64,000 nt of DNA from Ruminococcus sp. Its GTDB lineage: Bacteria; Bacillota; Clostridia; Oscillospirales; Ruminococcaceae. Made by a program: the position numbers and the translations under genes. Below, in pieces: positions 9,310 to 18,854 of the stretch. Under the pieces are notes generated by a model. The model was given only the letters and a program-made list of their open reading frames with translations. It had not been told where the DNA came from and made no database searches. The DNA is taken from contig SVNX01000004.1 of the NCBI GenBank assembly GCA_015066665.1, forward strand, positions 1 through 64,000, given 5' to 3'. Each line of letters starts with the position of its first letter. Position 1 is the stretch's first letter.

Positions 9310-10248
9310 TCAGATCGTCCCGTCAAATACGGTCTCTATGTACTTTCCCGAGCCCTCGGGGGTATATACCCAGCGGTCAATATGCTGCTCCTGATAGAAG
9401 TACTTCAGCGGGTCGGGGCGGGTCTCCTCCTCACAGACATCGACCAAGATCAGCTTCACCTTCAGCTTCTCCGGAATCAGTGCCTTGATATAGACACTCG
9501 TCCGCTGTCCGACACGCACGTTCTGACGCAGCTCTGCAAGGCCTGCAAGATTCGGCATGAGTTCGATGAAGACACCGTATTTCTCAACACTCCGCACGAT
9601 GCCGCAGGTCGTCTCGCCCACATGGAAGAGTGCGGCGTTCTGCTCCCAGGTACCAAGCAGCTCCTTGTGCGAGAGGCAGATACGCTTGCCCTGCACGCCT
9701 TTGATGATGACACGAACCGACTGACCCACAGTAAAGCGGTCGGACGGATGTGCAATGCGGGAAACGGAAATCGCATCGATCGGCACCATTGACACAATGC
9801 CGCAGCCGATGTCGACAAATGCACCGAACGGTTCAAGATGTGTGACTCTGGCATCGACAATGTCGCCCGGCTGGAGTGCGGACAGAAACTGCTCCGTGCA
9901 CATTTCCTGCACGATGCGTCTTGACAGTACCGCATATGGAATGCCGTCCGCATCCTGTTCAATGCGCAGCACACGGAAGCATACGGGCTTTCCGACTCTG
10001 GCGATCAGGGCGATGTCTCTGAGCTCACCCTCAGAGATGCCCATGGCACCCTCCGTACGCGGAATCATGCCGCGCATGCACGGAAAATTCACCCAGAGAT
10101 TGTGGCTGCTGTCGCAGGTGGTGACCCTTGCCTCGAGGATCCTGCCGGATGCCTGCGCCTGCAGCAGACCCTGCACCGTGGCAACAGCCTGCATATTCTC
10201 CGGGGTCTCCATGAGTGAACCCTCGGGATAAAATAATTGTGTATTCAT
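9310..10248 (-). CDS. S1 RNA-binding domain protein
   Basis: PGDIVDARVTHLEPFGAFVDIGCGIVSMVP and VGETTCGIVRSVEKYGVFIELMPNLAGL; RBS ggaggt 7 nt upstream of ATG at 10248. Confidence 0.85.
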   Translation of the reverse strand: MNTQLFYPEGSLMETPENMQAVATVQGLLQAQASGRILEARVTTCDSSHNLWVNFPCMRGMIPRTEGAMGISEGELRDIALIARVGKPVCFRVLRIEQDADGIPYAVLSRRIVQEMCTEQFLSALQPGDIVDARVTHLEPFGAFVDIGCGIVSMVPIDAISVSRIAHPSDRFTVGQSVRVIIKGVQGKRICLSHKELLGTWEQNAALFHVGETTCGIVRSVEKYGVFIELMPNLAGLAELRQNVRVGQRTSVYIKALIPEKLKVKLILVDVCEEETRPDPLKYFYQEQHIDRWVYTPEGSGKYIETVFDGTI

Positions 10249-10379
10249 GATTTTGACCTCCGACATGTTATTTGAGGAACTTTTTGTCCCACTGCATACT
10301 ATGCAGCCTCCCGGCGGAATAGACCGGTCACCGGCGGGAATCCGTGAAAGCACCTCGTGACGTCCTTCAGGCTTTCTAT
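10249..10379 (-). promoter_or_regulatory. Structured 5' leader of the S1-domain gene
   Basis: About 130 nt between predicted TSS and start codon with several hairpins. Confidence 0.5.
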
Positions 10380-10385
10380 AGTTTT

Positions 10386-10414
10386 ATGCTACCACATTTT
10401 CGGCTGAATGTCAA
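10386..10414 (-). promoter_or_regulatory. Promoter of S1-domain gene
   Basis: Minus strand TTGACA-17 nt-TAGCAT. Confidence 0.75.
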
Positions 10415-10465
10415 GCAAATTTCATGTCGAAAACATAGATTTCGTGTCAGAATCGAGGAAAATCG

Positions 10466-10813
10466 CTAAGACCTGCGCACATGGAATGCGCCTGCCGCAT
10501 GCAGCACAGCGGCGGCATGGTCGGCAGCATCGGCGTCACAGATTGCAAGAAGCTGAGCTGTCCGGCGGTAGTACGGCTCGGGATGGATATCGTCGCTGAT
10601 CTCCGAAACCATTACGGCTGTGGCATAATTCATCATCCGCATATTCGCAGGAAGGATGGTGTACTGCTGCCTATCGGTATGCGAGTCAAGTGCCATTCCG
10701 ACACGATGTACGGATGCCTGACGGATCCCCTTCACGGTGCGGCGGAGGCGTCCGGCGGCAAGCTCGGCAAGATCCTCCGACTCAAATTCAGCGTATAAAT
10801 TCTTCAGTTCCAT
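10466..10813 (-). CDS. hypothetical protein (115 aa)
   Basis: ORF; ATG at 10813 (MELKNLYAEF) chosen over upstream starts. Confidence 0.6.
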   Translation of the reverse strand: MELKNLYAEFESEDLAELAAGRLRRTVKGIRQASVHRVGMALDSHTDRQQYTILPANMRMMNYATAVMVSEISDDIHPEPYYRRTAQLLAICDADAADHAAAVLHAAGAFHVRRS

Positions 10814-11009
10814 GGGATATCGTCCTTTCTGCGCTTGTATTTTCATCACCCTGCATAGGATAAGGGCTTCGTTTTTATTATTATTGAACAAATTCCGAAA
10901 AATATCAGAAGTAAATGTTGCCTTTTTGAGAAAAATGCGGTATAATATAATTTGCTATCAATGTGTTCCGGAGGACAGGTCTGTCCGGACACCGGAAAGG
11001 ATGGGGGCT

Positions 11010-11207
11010 ATGGATATCAGAGTCGGAGACCTGCTCCTGATGAAAAAACAGCATCCCTGCGGATCAAAGGAAATGACCGTTCTGCGGAGCGGCATGGACT
11101 TCCGTCTGCGCTGCGTCGGCTGCGGCAGAGAATTCATGATCCCGCGGCATAAAATTGAAAAATACATCAAACAGGCAACCCACAGGGAAGAAACGGCCGG
11201 ATCCTGA
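11010..11207 (+). CDS. DUF951-like small protein
   Basis: MDIRVGDLLLMKKQHPCGSKEMTVLRSGMDFRLRCVGCGREFMIPR. Confidence 0.8.
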   Translation: MDIRVGDLLLMKKQHPCGSKEMTVLRSGMDFRLRCVGCGREFMIPRHKIEKYIKQATHREETAGS

Positions 11208-11232
11208 GGTCTGTACAGAAAGGTGAAGATTT

Positions 11233-12312
11233 ATGTTTGAGAAGCTCCTGCAGCTCGAAGCAAAGTATGAGGATATCAATACACAGCTCTCCGATCCCGA
11301 GGTGATCGGTGACCGTGAAAAATATACTGCCTTCATGAAGGAGTACAAGAATCTGACGCCCATTGTTGAGGCCTTCCGTGCGTTCAAGGCAACAAAGTCA
11401 GACTTTGAGGAGGCACAGGCGCTTCTGAATGAGGGGGCACTTGATCCGGAGCTGAAGGAAATGGCACAGCTCCAGCTCGAAGATGCCAAGGAGCTTATGG
11501 AGGAACAGGAGCAGCAGCTCAAGATCCTGCTTCTGCCGAAGGATCCGAACGATGACAAGAACGTCATCATCGAAATCCGCGGCGGTGCGGGCGGTGAAGA
11601 GGCTTCCCTCTTTGCGGGTTCCCTCTATCGTATGTACAGCATGTATGCCGAGGCCCATCGCTGGAAGCAGGAGGTGCTCAATGCCTCCCCCACCGAGCTT
11701 GGCGGCTACAAGGAAATCAGCTTCTCGATCGAAGCCGAGGGTGCTTACTCCCGCCTGAAATATGAGAGCGGCGTGCACCGTGTGCAGCGTGTTCCCGAAA
11801 CCGAATCACAGGGCCGCATCCACACATCCACTGTGACGGTTGCCGTGCTCCCCGAGGCCGATGAAGTCGAGCTTGAAATCAGCCCGACCGACCTCAAGAT
11901 CGACGTGTTCCGCTCGAGCGGTGCCGGCGGTCAGCATATCAACAAGACCGAATCCGCTGTGCGCATCACACATCTGCCCACGGGCGTTGTGGTGGAATGT
12001 CAGGACGAGCGCAGCCAGCATAAGAATAAAGACAGAGCAATGAAGATCCTGCGCTCCCGTCTCTTTGAGGCAATGCAGCAGGAACAGAACGACAAGATCG
12101 CTTCAGAGCGCAAGATGCAGGTCGGCACGGGTGACCGTTCCGAACGCATCCGCACCTATAACTACCCTCAGGGACGTATGACCGATCACCGCATCGGACT
12201 GACGCTCTACCGTCTGGAGAGCATCCTCAATGGTGATCTGGATGAAATTTTCGACGCGCTTGCGACTGCCGATCAGGCAGCAAAGCTGGCAGGACAGAGT
12301 AATGAAGACTAA
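11233..12312 (+). CDS. prfA: peptide chain release factor 1
   Basis: [28 protein letters not shown] motif; RF1-type full-length translation. Confidence 0.95.
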   Translation: MFEKLLQLEAKYEDINTQLSDPEVIGDREKYTAFMKEYKNLTPIVEAFRAFKATKSDFEEAQALLNEGALDPELKEMAQLQLEDAKELMEEQEQQLKILLLPKDPNDDKNVIIEIRGGAGGEEASLFAGSLYRMYSMYAEAHRWKQEVLNASPTELGGYKEISFSIEAEGAYSRLKYESGVHRVQRVPETESQGRIHTSTVTVAVLPEADEVELEISPTDLKIDVFRSSGAGGQHINKTESAVRITHLPTGVVVECQDERSQHKNKDRAMKILRSRLFEAMQQEQNDKIASERKMQVGTGDRSERIRTYNYPQGRMTDHRIGLTLYRLESILNGDLDEIFDALATADQAAKLAGQSNED

Positions 12313-13318
12313 GTTATTATCGGATACACCGGAAGAAATCGGGCTTGCCGCCGCCCTGATCCGGGATGGCAGACTGGCGGCATTCCCCACGGAAACGGTT
12401 TATGGCCTTGGTGCCGATGCCCGCCGTGAGGATGCGGTCAGAGCAATTTTTGCGGCCAAGGGAAGACCGGCTGACAATCCCCTGATCGTACACATCAGCG
12501 ATATGGAGATGCTCCCTGCAATCGCATCCGAGGTGCCTGAAACGGCACTGCGTCTTGCAAAGGCCTTCTGGCCGGGGCCGCTCACAATGGTGCTGCCAAA
12601 GCGTGACTGCATTCCCGCTGTGACATCGGGCGGACTTGATACGGTCGGCATCCGCATGCCTGCCCATCCTGCGGCACTGCAGCTGATTGCAAAGTCCGGC
12701 TGTCCCATTGCGGCACCCTCTGCCAATCGCTCCGGTTCGCCCAGCCCCACAACGGCGGCACATGTCATGGAGGATATGGACGGCCGCATTGACGCTGTAA
12801 TCGATGGCGGTCTCTGCGAGGGCGGTGTCGAATCGACGGTGATCTGCTTTGATGATGCCGATACGATTCACATTCTGCGGCCGGGTCTGATTTCTGAAGA
12901 GGATCTTGCCCCGTATGCATCACGCGTTTATGTCGATGATGCTGTTTTCCGCCAGATTGCGGCGGATGCAAAGGTGGCTTCCCCCGGCATGAAATACAAG
13001 CACTATGCCCCGAAGGCACGGATGATTCCGGTGGATGCACCGGATTTTGACTGCTTTGCGGCCTATGTCCGTGACCATGCAGAACAGAACACATTCTGCC
13101 TGCTCTTTGATTCCGATCCCGAGATCGAGGGCATCCCTTCCATGCGCTATGGTGACAGCGGTCGGGAACAGGCACATTTTCTCTTCCTGCGCTTCCGTGA
13201 ACTGGATGCCGCAGGTGCCGGCAAGGTCTATGTCCGCATGCCGAAAAAAAGCGGCGCAGATCTGTCCGTACACAACCGCCTGATGCGGGCGGCAGGATTC
13301 GAGGTGATTACGCTATGA
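12302..13318 (+). CDS. L-threonylcarbamoyladenylate synthase (Sua5/YwlC type)
   Basis: [12 protein letters not shown] and [13 protein letters not shown] motifs; overlaps prfA stop. Confidence 0.92.
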   Translation: MKTKLLSDTPEEIGLAAALIRDGRLAAFPTETVYGLGADARREDAVRAIFAAKGRPADNPLIVHISDMEMLPAIASEVPETALRLAKAFWPGPLTMVLPKRDCIPAVTSGGLDTVGIRMPAHPAALQLIAKSGCPIAAPSANRSGSPSPTTAAHVMEDMDGRIDAVIDGGLCEGGVESTVICFDDADTIHILRPGLISEEDLAPYASRVYVDDAVFRQIAADAKVASPGMKYKHYAPKARMIPVDAPDFDCFAAYVRDHAEQNTFCLLFDSDPEIEGIPSMRYGDSGREQAHFLFLRFRELDAAGAGKVYVRMPKKSGADLSVHNRLMRAAGFEVITL

Positions 13319-13950
13319 GTCATGATGGTCATTCCATCGTCATTGGTCTGACCGGCCAGACAGGTGCCGGCAAGAGCACAGTTTCGAAAATATTCGTCAG
13401 AGAAGGTTTCCAGATCATTGACGCCGACCGGATCTCCCGGGATGTTGTGGAGCTTGGGACGCCCTGTCTCTCCGAGCTGCTTGACTATTTCGGAGAAGAG
13501 ATCCGCAATGAGGACGGCACGCTCAACCGCAAGGCTCTGGCAAAAATCGTCTTCAATGACAAGGGCAGGCTCGATGCGCTCAACAGCATCTGCCATCCCT
13601 TCATCACCGAAGAGATTCTGGCACGCATCAGCCGCATGAAGGCACAGGGTCATGAGCTGATCCTGCTCGATGCACCCACACTTTTTGAGAGCAAGGCAGC
13701 GGATTTCTGCGATCTGATCATCTCTGTGGTGGCATCGCCCGATCTCCGTCGTGAACGCATCATCGAACGTGATGCACTGACGCCCCTTGAGGCCAAGGAG
13801 CGCATGAGTGCGCAGCTGGATGAGGAATTCTTCATCACACACTCGGATTATGTCATCCGCAATGATGAGGATCTCCAGCAGCTGTATGCGCTTTCTGAAG
13901 AAATTGCGGATAAAATCAAGGCATATTACCATACTACACATATCTCATAA
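13315..13950 (+). CDS. coaE: dephospho-CoA kinase
   Basis: IGLTGQTGAGKSTVSKIF, DADRISRDVV, LLDAPTLFES. Confidence 0.92.
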   Translation: MSHDGHSIVIGLTGQTGAGKSTVSKIFVREGFQIIDADRISRDVVELGTPCLSELLDYFGEEIRNEDGTLNRKALAKIVFNDKGRLDALNSICHPFITEEILARISRMKAQGHELILLDAPTLFESKAADFCDLIISVVASPDLRRERIIERDALTPLEAKERMSAQLDEEFFITHSDYVIRNDEDLQQLYALSEEIADKIKAYYHTTHIS

Positions 13951-13960
13951 ATCAAATGCG

Positions 13961-13983
13961 ACAGCCCGCTGCATGCGGGCTGT
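13961..13983. terminator. GC-rich hairpin between coaE and aminopeptidase gene
   Basis: acagcccgc-tgcat-gcgggctgt; weak T tract. Confidence 0.5.
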
Positions 13984-14023
13984 TATACTCAATGGGGCCA
14001 TGCCCCGGAAAGGCGGTCTTTTC

Positions 14024-15427
14024 ATGGAAAAGGAAAAATCAATTGCAAAGCAGAAGAAGGAAGCACTGTTCTCCAGATCCAAGCATGCCGGCATCCGCAT
14101 GGATGAGACAGCGCTGCAGACCTGCGATGCCTTCTGCGAAGGCTACAAGGCATTTCTCGATGCGGCCAAGACCGAGCGTGAGGCTGTGAATTTTACCGTT
14201 GCAAAGCTCGAAGAAGCAGGCTTCCGTCCGTTCACTCCCGGCATGGAGCTGAAGGCGGGTGACCGTGTTTACGTCAACAACCGCGGCAAGGCTGTCATCA
14301 TGGCAACCATCGGTACAGCCCCCATCACTGAGGGCGTGCGTCTCAATGCGGCACACATCGACTCTCCCCGTCTTGACCTCAAGCAGCATCCGCTCTATGA
14401 GGACAACGAAATTGCCCTGTTCAAGACCCATTACTACGGCGGCATCAAGAAATACCAGTGGACGGCCATGCCCCTCTCCCTGCATGGCATGATCGTGCGT
14501 GCGGATGGCTCTTCGGTTGAGGTCGGCATCGGTGAGGATGCGGGTGATCCCGTGTTCTGCATCTCCGATCTGCTTCCCCACCTTGCCGCCAACCAGATGA
14601 AGCGTACTCTGCATGAGGGCATCAAGGGCGAAGAGCTGAACATCATCATCGGCTCCCGTCCGTTCCGTGACGACAGTGAAAGCGAGCTGGTCAAGCTTGC
14701 CATTCTCGATATTCTGCACGAAAAATACGGCATCACTGAGGATGATTTCATTTCCGCCGAGCTGGAAGCCGTTCCGGCGTATCAGGCCAAGGATGTGGGC
14801 TTTGACCGCAGCATGATCGGTGCCTATGGCCACGATGACAGAGTTTGTGCATACACTGCATTTATGGCTGCACTCGAATGCAAGAACCCTGTTCACACAG
14901 GCGTGACGATTCTCACAGATAAGGAAGAAACCGGCAGCGACGGCAACACAGGTCTGTGCTCGTCCTACCTCAAGTACTTCCTCTATGATCTGGCGGAAAC
15001 TTTCGGTGCCAACGGCAGAGCGGTGATTTCCGCTTCGAAGTGTCTGTCCGCCGATGTGAATGCGGCCTTCGACCCGACCTTCCCCGAGGTACTCGAACGC
15101 AACAACTGCGCTTACTTCAACCATGGCGTCTGCGTGACCAAGTTCACAGGTGCCAGAGGCAAGTCCGGCACATCGGATGCATCCGCTGAATTTGTGGGCG
15201 AAATCCGCAGACTGCTCGATGCCAATGATGTCATCTGGCAGACCGGCGAGCTTGGCAAGGTCGACATGGGCGGCGGCGGTACGGTTGCGGCCTATATCGC
15301 AAATCTGAACATTGACACGATCGATGTCGGCGTGCCGGTGCTTTCCATGCATGCGCCCTATGAGATGGTGGCCAAGACCGATGTGTATGCGGCTTACCGT
15401 GCGTTCCTCGTTTTCCTCGAAAGCTGA
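14024..15427 (+). CDS. M18 family aminopeptidase
   Basis: LNAAHIDSPRLDLKQHPLYE, DKEETGSDGNTG, VPVLSMHAPYEMVAKTD. Confidence 0.9.
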   Translation: MEKEKSIAKQKKEALFSRSKHAGIRMDETALQTCDAFCEGYKAFLDAAKTEREAVNFTVAKLEEAGFRPFTPGMELKAGDRVYVNNRGKAVIMATIGTAPITEGVRLNAAHIDSPRLDLKQHPLYEDNEIALFKTHYYGGIKKYQWTAMPLSLHGMIVRADGSSVEVGIGEDAGDPVFCISDLLPHLAANQMKRTLHEGIKGEELNIIIGSRPFRDDSESELVKLAILDILHEKYGITEDDFISAELEAVPAYQAKDVGFDRSMIGAYGHDDRVCAYTAFMAALECKNPVHTGVTILTDKEETGSDGNTGLCSSYLKYFLYDLAETFGANGRAVISASKCLSADVNAAFDPTFPEVLERNNCAYFNHGVCVTKFTGARGKSGTSDASAEFVGEIRRLLDANDVIWQTGELGKVDMGGGGTVAAYIANLNIDTIDVGVPVLSMHAPYEMVAKTDVYAAYRAFLVFLES

Positions 15428-15434
15428 GTGTAGC

Positions 15435-15635
15435 ATGCGGTATCTGGAACGATTTGATACAAAGATCCTCCTTGGCAATGCGGAGGATCTTTACTGGATG
15501 ATCAAGAATTTCGCACAGGATCACGAGATTCCGTTTGCGGATGCAAAGGACATCATCCTGACCGCAGCCATCTGCAGTCAGGGTTCGGAACAGCATCTTT
15601 CTGACATTGCGAAAAAAATGGACAGGCTGGCATAA
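15435..15635 (+). CDS. hypothetical protein (66 aa)
   Basis: ORF in operon-like spacing. Confidence 0.55.
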   Translation: MRYLERFDTKILLGNAEDLYWMIKNFAQDHEIPFADAKDIILTAAICSQGSEQHLSDIAKKMDRLA

Positions 15636-15649
15636 AAGGAGGCCAAGAC

Positions 15650-15853
15650 ATGGGAAATTACAAGCTGATTGTCATCGACAACGACGGTGTATGGATCACG
15701 GAACTGCATTTTGAAAACGTGCGTATCAACTGGAACGCCAACACCGTTTCCGTCACGAATGCAGAGGGCAAGCTCCTGTATATGGTGACAACCAATCATG
15801 TTACAGTGGAAGTGGTCGAAGAAACCGTGCTGCCGCAGTGGGAGGAAGAATGA
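15650..15853 (+). CDS. hypothetical protein (67 aa)
   Basis: ORF with aaaaggagg RBS, overlaps start of xth. Confidence 0.6.
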   Translation: MGNYKLIVIDNDGVWITELHFENVRINWNANTVSVTNAEGKLLYMVTTNHVTVEVVEETVLPQWEEE

Positions 15854-16602
15854 AACTGATTTCATGGAATGTCAACGGCTTTCGTGCGTGTCTGACAAAA
15901 GGCTTTGAGGAGAGCTTTTCTGCGTTTGATGCAGATATCTTCTGCATTCAGGAAACGAAAATGCAGCCGGAACAGGTGACGACCTCCTTTGCCGGCTACA
16001 CACAGTATTTCAACAGTGCGGTGAAAAAGGGCTATTCCGGCACGGCAGTATTCACAAAGCAGGAGCCTCTTTCCGTGACGTTCAATTTTGAGGGGCACAC
16101 GGATGAGGGACGTGCGATCATCTGCGAATACGAAAAATTTTATCTGGTGAATCTCTATGTGCCGAATGCACAGCGGGAGCTTGCACGAATTGACTACCGC
16201 ATGAAATGGGAGGATGACCTCCGTGCATTTCTGACGGAACTCGACAAGAAAAAGCCCATCATCCTCTGTGGTGACCTGAATGTGGCACACAAGGAAATTG
16301 ACCTGAAGAATCCGAAGACCAATGTCGGCAATGCGGGATTTTCGGATGAAGAACGAGGCAAGTTCGGCGAACTGCTTGAAGCGGGATTCACGGATACGTT
16401 CCGCCATCTGTACCCCGACAAGGAAGGTGCCTACAGCTGGTGGTCATACATGTTCAAGGCAAGGGAACGCAACACGGGATGGAGAATTGACTATTTTCTG
16501 GTATCAAACCGTATTGCGGATAAAATCGTGGATGCAAAGATCTTCCCCGAGATCATGGGCAGCGACCATTGTCCGGTGGGGCTGGAGATTGATTTGGATT
16601 AA
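15850..16602 (+). CDS. xth: exodeoxyribonuclease III
   Basis: MKLISWNVNGFRA, DIFCIQETKMQ, CGDLNVAHKEIDLKNPK, GSDHCPVGLEI. Confidence 0.95.
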   Translation: MKLISWNVNGFRACLTKGFEESFSAFDADIFCIQETKMQPEQVTTSFAGYTQYFNSAVKKGYSGTAVFTKQEPLSVTFNFEGHTDEGRAIICEYEKFYLVNLYVPNAQRELARIDYRMKWEDDLRAFLTELDKKKPIILCGDLNVAHKEIDLKNPKTNVGNAGFSDEERGKFGELLEAGFTDTFRHLYPDKEGAYSWWSYMFKARERNTGWRIDYFLVSNRIADKIVDAKIFPEIMGSDHCPVGLEIDLD

Positions 16603-16635
16603 AAAATGCTGGTGCGCTTTGCGCACCAGCATTTT
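16603..16635. terminator. Bidirectional intrinsic terminator between xth and the ACP gene
   Basis: aaaatgctggtgcgc-ttt-gcgcaccagcatttt. Confidence 0.95.
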
Positions 16636-16638
16636 CGT

Positions 16639-16881
16639 TTATTTTGCACGTTCTTCCAGAATATCCATCATCTCGCCGACATTCTTCATGCCGCTCACCT
16701 CACGGACGGTGAAACGCATCCTGAAGGCACGCTCTACGGCGCCGATCAGGTTGATATGCTCGAGGCTGTCCCAGTCCTCGATGTCATCGGCACAGGTCTC
16801 GTCGGTCAGTTCGATCTCATCATCATCGAATACGTCCTGGAACACTTCGGTCAGCTTATTTTTGATTTCTGCTCTGTTCAT
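16639..16881 (-). CDS. acyl carrier protein
   Basis: 80 aa with phosphopantetheine site DWDSLEHINLI. Confidence 0.9.
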   Translation of the reverse strand: MNRAEIKNKLTEVFQDVFDDDEIELTDETCADDIEDWDSLEHINLIGAVERAFRMRFTVREVSGMKNVGEMMDILEERAK

Positions 16882-16924
16882 GGTTGTTTTCTCCTTATAT
16901 AGTGATTTATCTTTTAAGGTTCTT

Positions 16925-17050
16925 TCTAAACTCCCCCACCCCAACCCCTCCCCAAGGGGGAGGGGCTTATAGTGGAGGCGGCTGCGCCGCCTCATACCCG
17001 CTGTTCGCCTTACGGCGGCTTTTGGACTGTGCCCCTTGTCCCTTTAAGCG
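16925..17050. repeat. GC-rich intergenic palindromic repeat element
   Basis: Nested palindromes cccctcccc-aaggggg-aggggc, gaggcggc-tgc-gccgcctc and cgcc-tta-cggcgg in a 172-bp intra-operon gap. Confidence 0.6.
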
Positions 17051-17053
17051 GCG

Positions 17054-18841
17054 TTATACATGCACTGCCACGGCAATGACTTCATTTTTTGGCTGATAAT
17101 CGGCAATACTCAGCTTCCATGCGGTATTCCCGTCCGCATCCTCGGAGATCTTCGTGAATCCGAATGTGCCGAACAGTTCTGCAACCATGCCGTTTTTCTT
17201 GGTCGGGTAATAATGCCCGATGATTTCTGTGATCCCCTGTCTGCGGCTCTCTGCGACAAGGGCATCGAGCATCGCAAATTCCATATCCCGCTTGAGCACA
17301 CGACAGCTCATCAGCCACAGCTCAACTTGCAGAGTACTTCCCTCTTTTTTGCCGATCACGACCGATACAATACCGTTGTCACCGAACTTGTCCTCGAGTC
17401 GACCATAGAGTCTGATGTGCGCGGGACTTGCGGCAACCGCTTCCATTTCGGCCTGTGTATAGCGCTTTGTGGTCACATTGAACTGGTTGCTCTTATTCGT
17501 CAGCTGCGTGATGCGAGGGAGTGTGACGGGGTCAAAATCCGCAATCACGGCCTTCATCTCCAGACTTTTCAGGAAATCCTTATAGTCGGTGAAGGCGGCC
17601 TGTGCGGCCTGACGCTTCGCATTTTCCTTATACATCTCGCTGCGCTTGGCATCATCTGCGGAAAGATTCGTCACCTCGAAATAGCCTGCACGGTCAAGCC
17701 GCAGGATGCATTCCTCGACCGAGTCAAACGGAATCACCGCCGTCTCCGGGAGCTGCGCCTGCACAATGGCACGCTCAGCGGGATTGTCATCGACAAAGAC
17801 AAAGCTCTCGGTCAGAAGCGTCAGCTCCTGTGCCATATCAGCGATATTCTGGGATTTCATATCCCAATTCGCCTTGATGCAGACAAAATCATCCGGTTTC
17901 AGAATACCCTCCGGATGCTCCAGACCAAGAATTGCATTCTCATGGTCATTCTTCGAGCACACGGTCAGCAGCACGCCAAGATCCTTGTGGTCTTTCAGGA
18001 AGCCTTGGAGCGAAGCATAGGCCTGACCGACAGAGGTCTCCTGTCCGATCTCAATACCAGCCTGTCCGTCATCGCCGATCACGCCGCCCCAGAGAGTATT
18101 ATCGAGGTCGAGTGCAAGGACTTTCTTATTTTTTCCCATCAGCGAGCAGATAATATTGCTCAGATTATAGGCAAAATCCGGAATGGCCGGTACGCAGAGT
18201 GCGTACTTGTAGAGATGCCAGTAGGACGGCTCGAGCCATTTGTCGAGACCGTAACAGGCAGAAAGATAGTTGATGTCGTGAATATAGAAATGCTTGTGCG
18301 CCCTTGCATAGTCATAGAACATGACATTGAGTCGTGTCAGATAGTCAATGCTGCCATGCAGGCTGCCGGCTTCCCGGTTGCCCATGAGGCGGGTGAGGGG
18401 CATTTCGAAATTATTCTGGATGATGGGGCAGCCATAACGCTCGGCAAGATGCTGCCACATGGCTTCAAAATGGTGGTATGTCTCGCAGAGCTTGTGCTCG
18501 ACAAGCTCGGCACTGTCGCCGATGTGCGGCATGGACTGCACATTGCGGGCGGATGTATGAATGAAGATCAGCTCGGGCTGGAATTCAGTGAGCGACGGCG
18601 GATCAAACATGGCATCGTTCCAGTACTGAGCATACTCGGATTGCCAGAAGGTCGGCACAATGCCGCGGTTTCTGAGAAACAGCTCGAGGATGCTGACAAT
18701 ATCATTTGTGGTAGAACCGCCCAGCACAGCAATGCGCAGCGGCACGCCGCCCGTCTCCTGCTCCTTCAGGGCACGCAGCAGTCTGCGGCGCTTCTGGAGA
18801 ATGGCGGCACCGTCAAAGGGATAGCAGAGCGCCTGTAACAT
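17054..18841 (-). CDS. FkbH-like HAD-IIIC family protein
   Basis: LGGSTTNDI N-terminal domain; HAD motif KVLALDLDNTLWGGVIGDDG; FVFVDDNPAERAIV; GNAT-like C-terminus. Confidence 0.92.
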   Translation of the reverse strand: MLQALCYPFDGAAILQKRRRLLRALKEQETGGVPLRIAVLGGSTTNDIVSILELFLRNRGIVPTFWQSEYAQYWNDAMFDPPSLTEFQPELIFIHTSARNVQSMPHIGDSAELVEHKLCETYHHFEAMWQHLAERYGCPIIQNNFEMPLTRLMGNREAGSLHGSIDYLTRLNVMFYDYARAHKHFYIHDINYLSACYGLDKWLEPSYWHLYKYALCVPAIPDFAYNLSNIICSLMGKNKKVLALDLDNTLWGGVIGDDGQAGIEIGQETSVGQAYASLQGFLKDHKDLGVLLTVCSKNDHENAILGLEHPEGILKPDDFVCIKANWDMKSQNIADMAQELTLLTESFVFVDDNPAERAIVQAQLPETAVIPFDSVEECILRLDRAGYFEVTNLSADDAKRSEMYKENAKRQAAQAAFTDYKDFLKSLEMKAVIADFDPVTLPRITQLTNKSNQFNVTTKRYTQAEMEAVAASPAHIRLYGRLEDKFGDNGIVSVVIGKKEGSTLQVELWLMSCRVLKRDMEFAMLDALVAESRRQGITEIIGHYYPTKKNGMVAELFGTFGFTKISEDADGNTAWKLSIADYQPKNEVIAVAVHV

Positions 18842-18854
18842 GGGGCACCTCCCG

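Noticed and set aside
10320-10379. Guanidine-III (ykkC-III) riboswitch suggested by cacgaggtgc
   Set aside because: The short match is not followed by the remaining conserved core (ggtcaggacaag...); treated as an unclassified leader.
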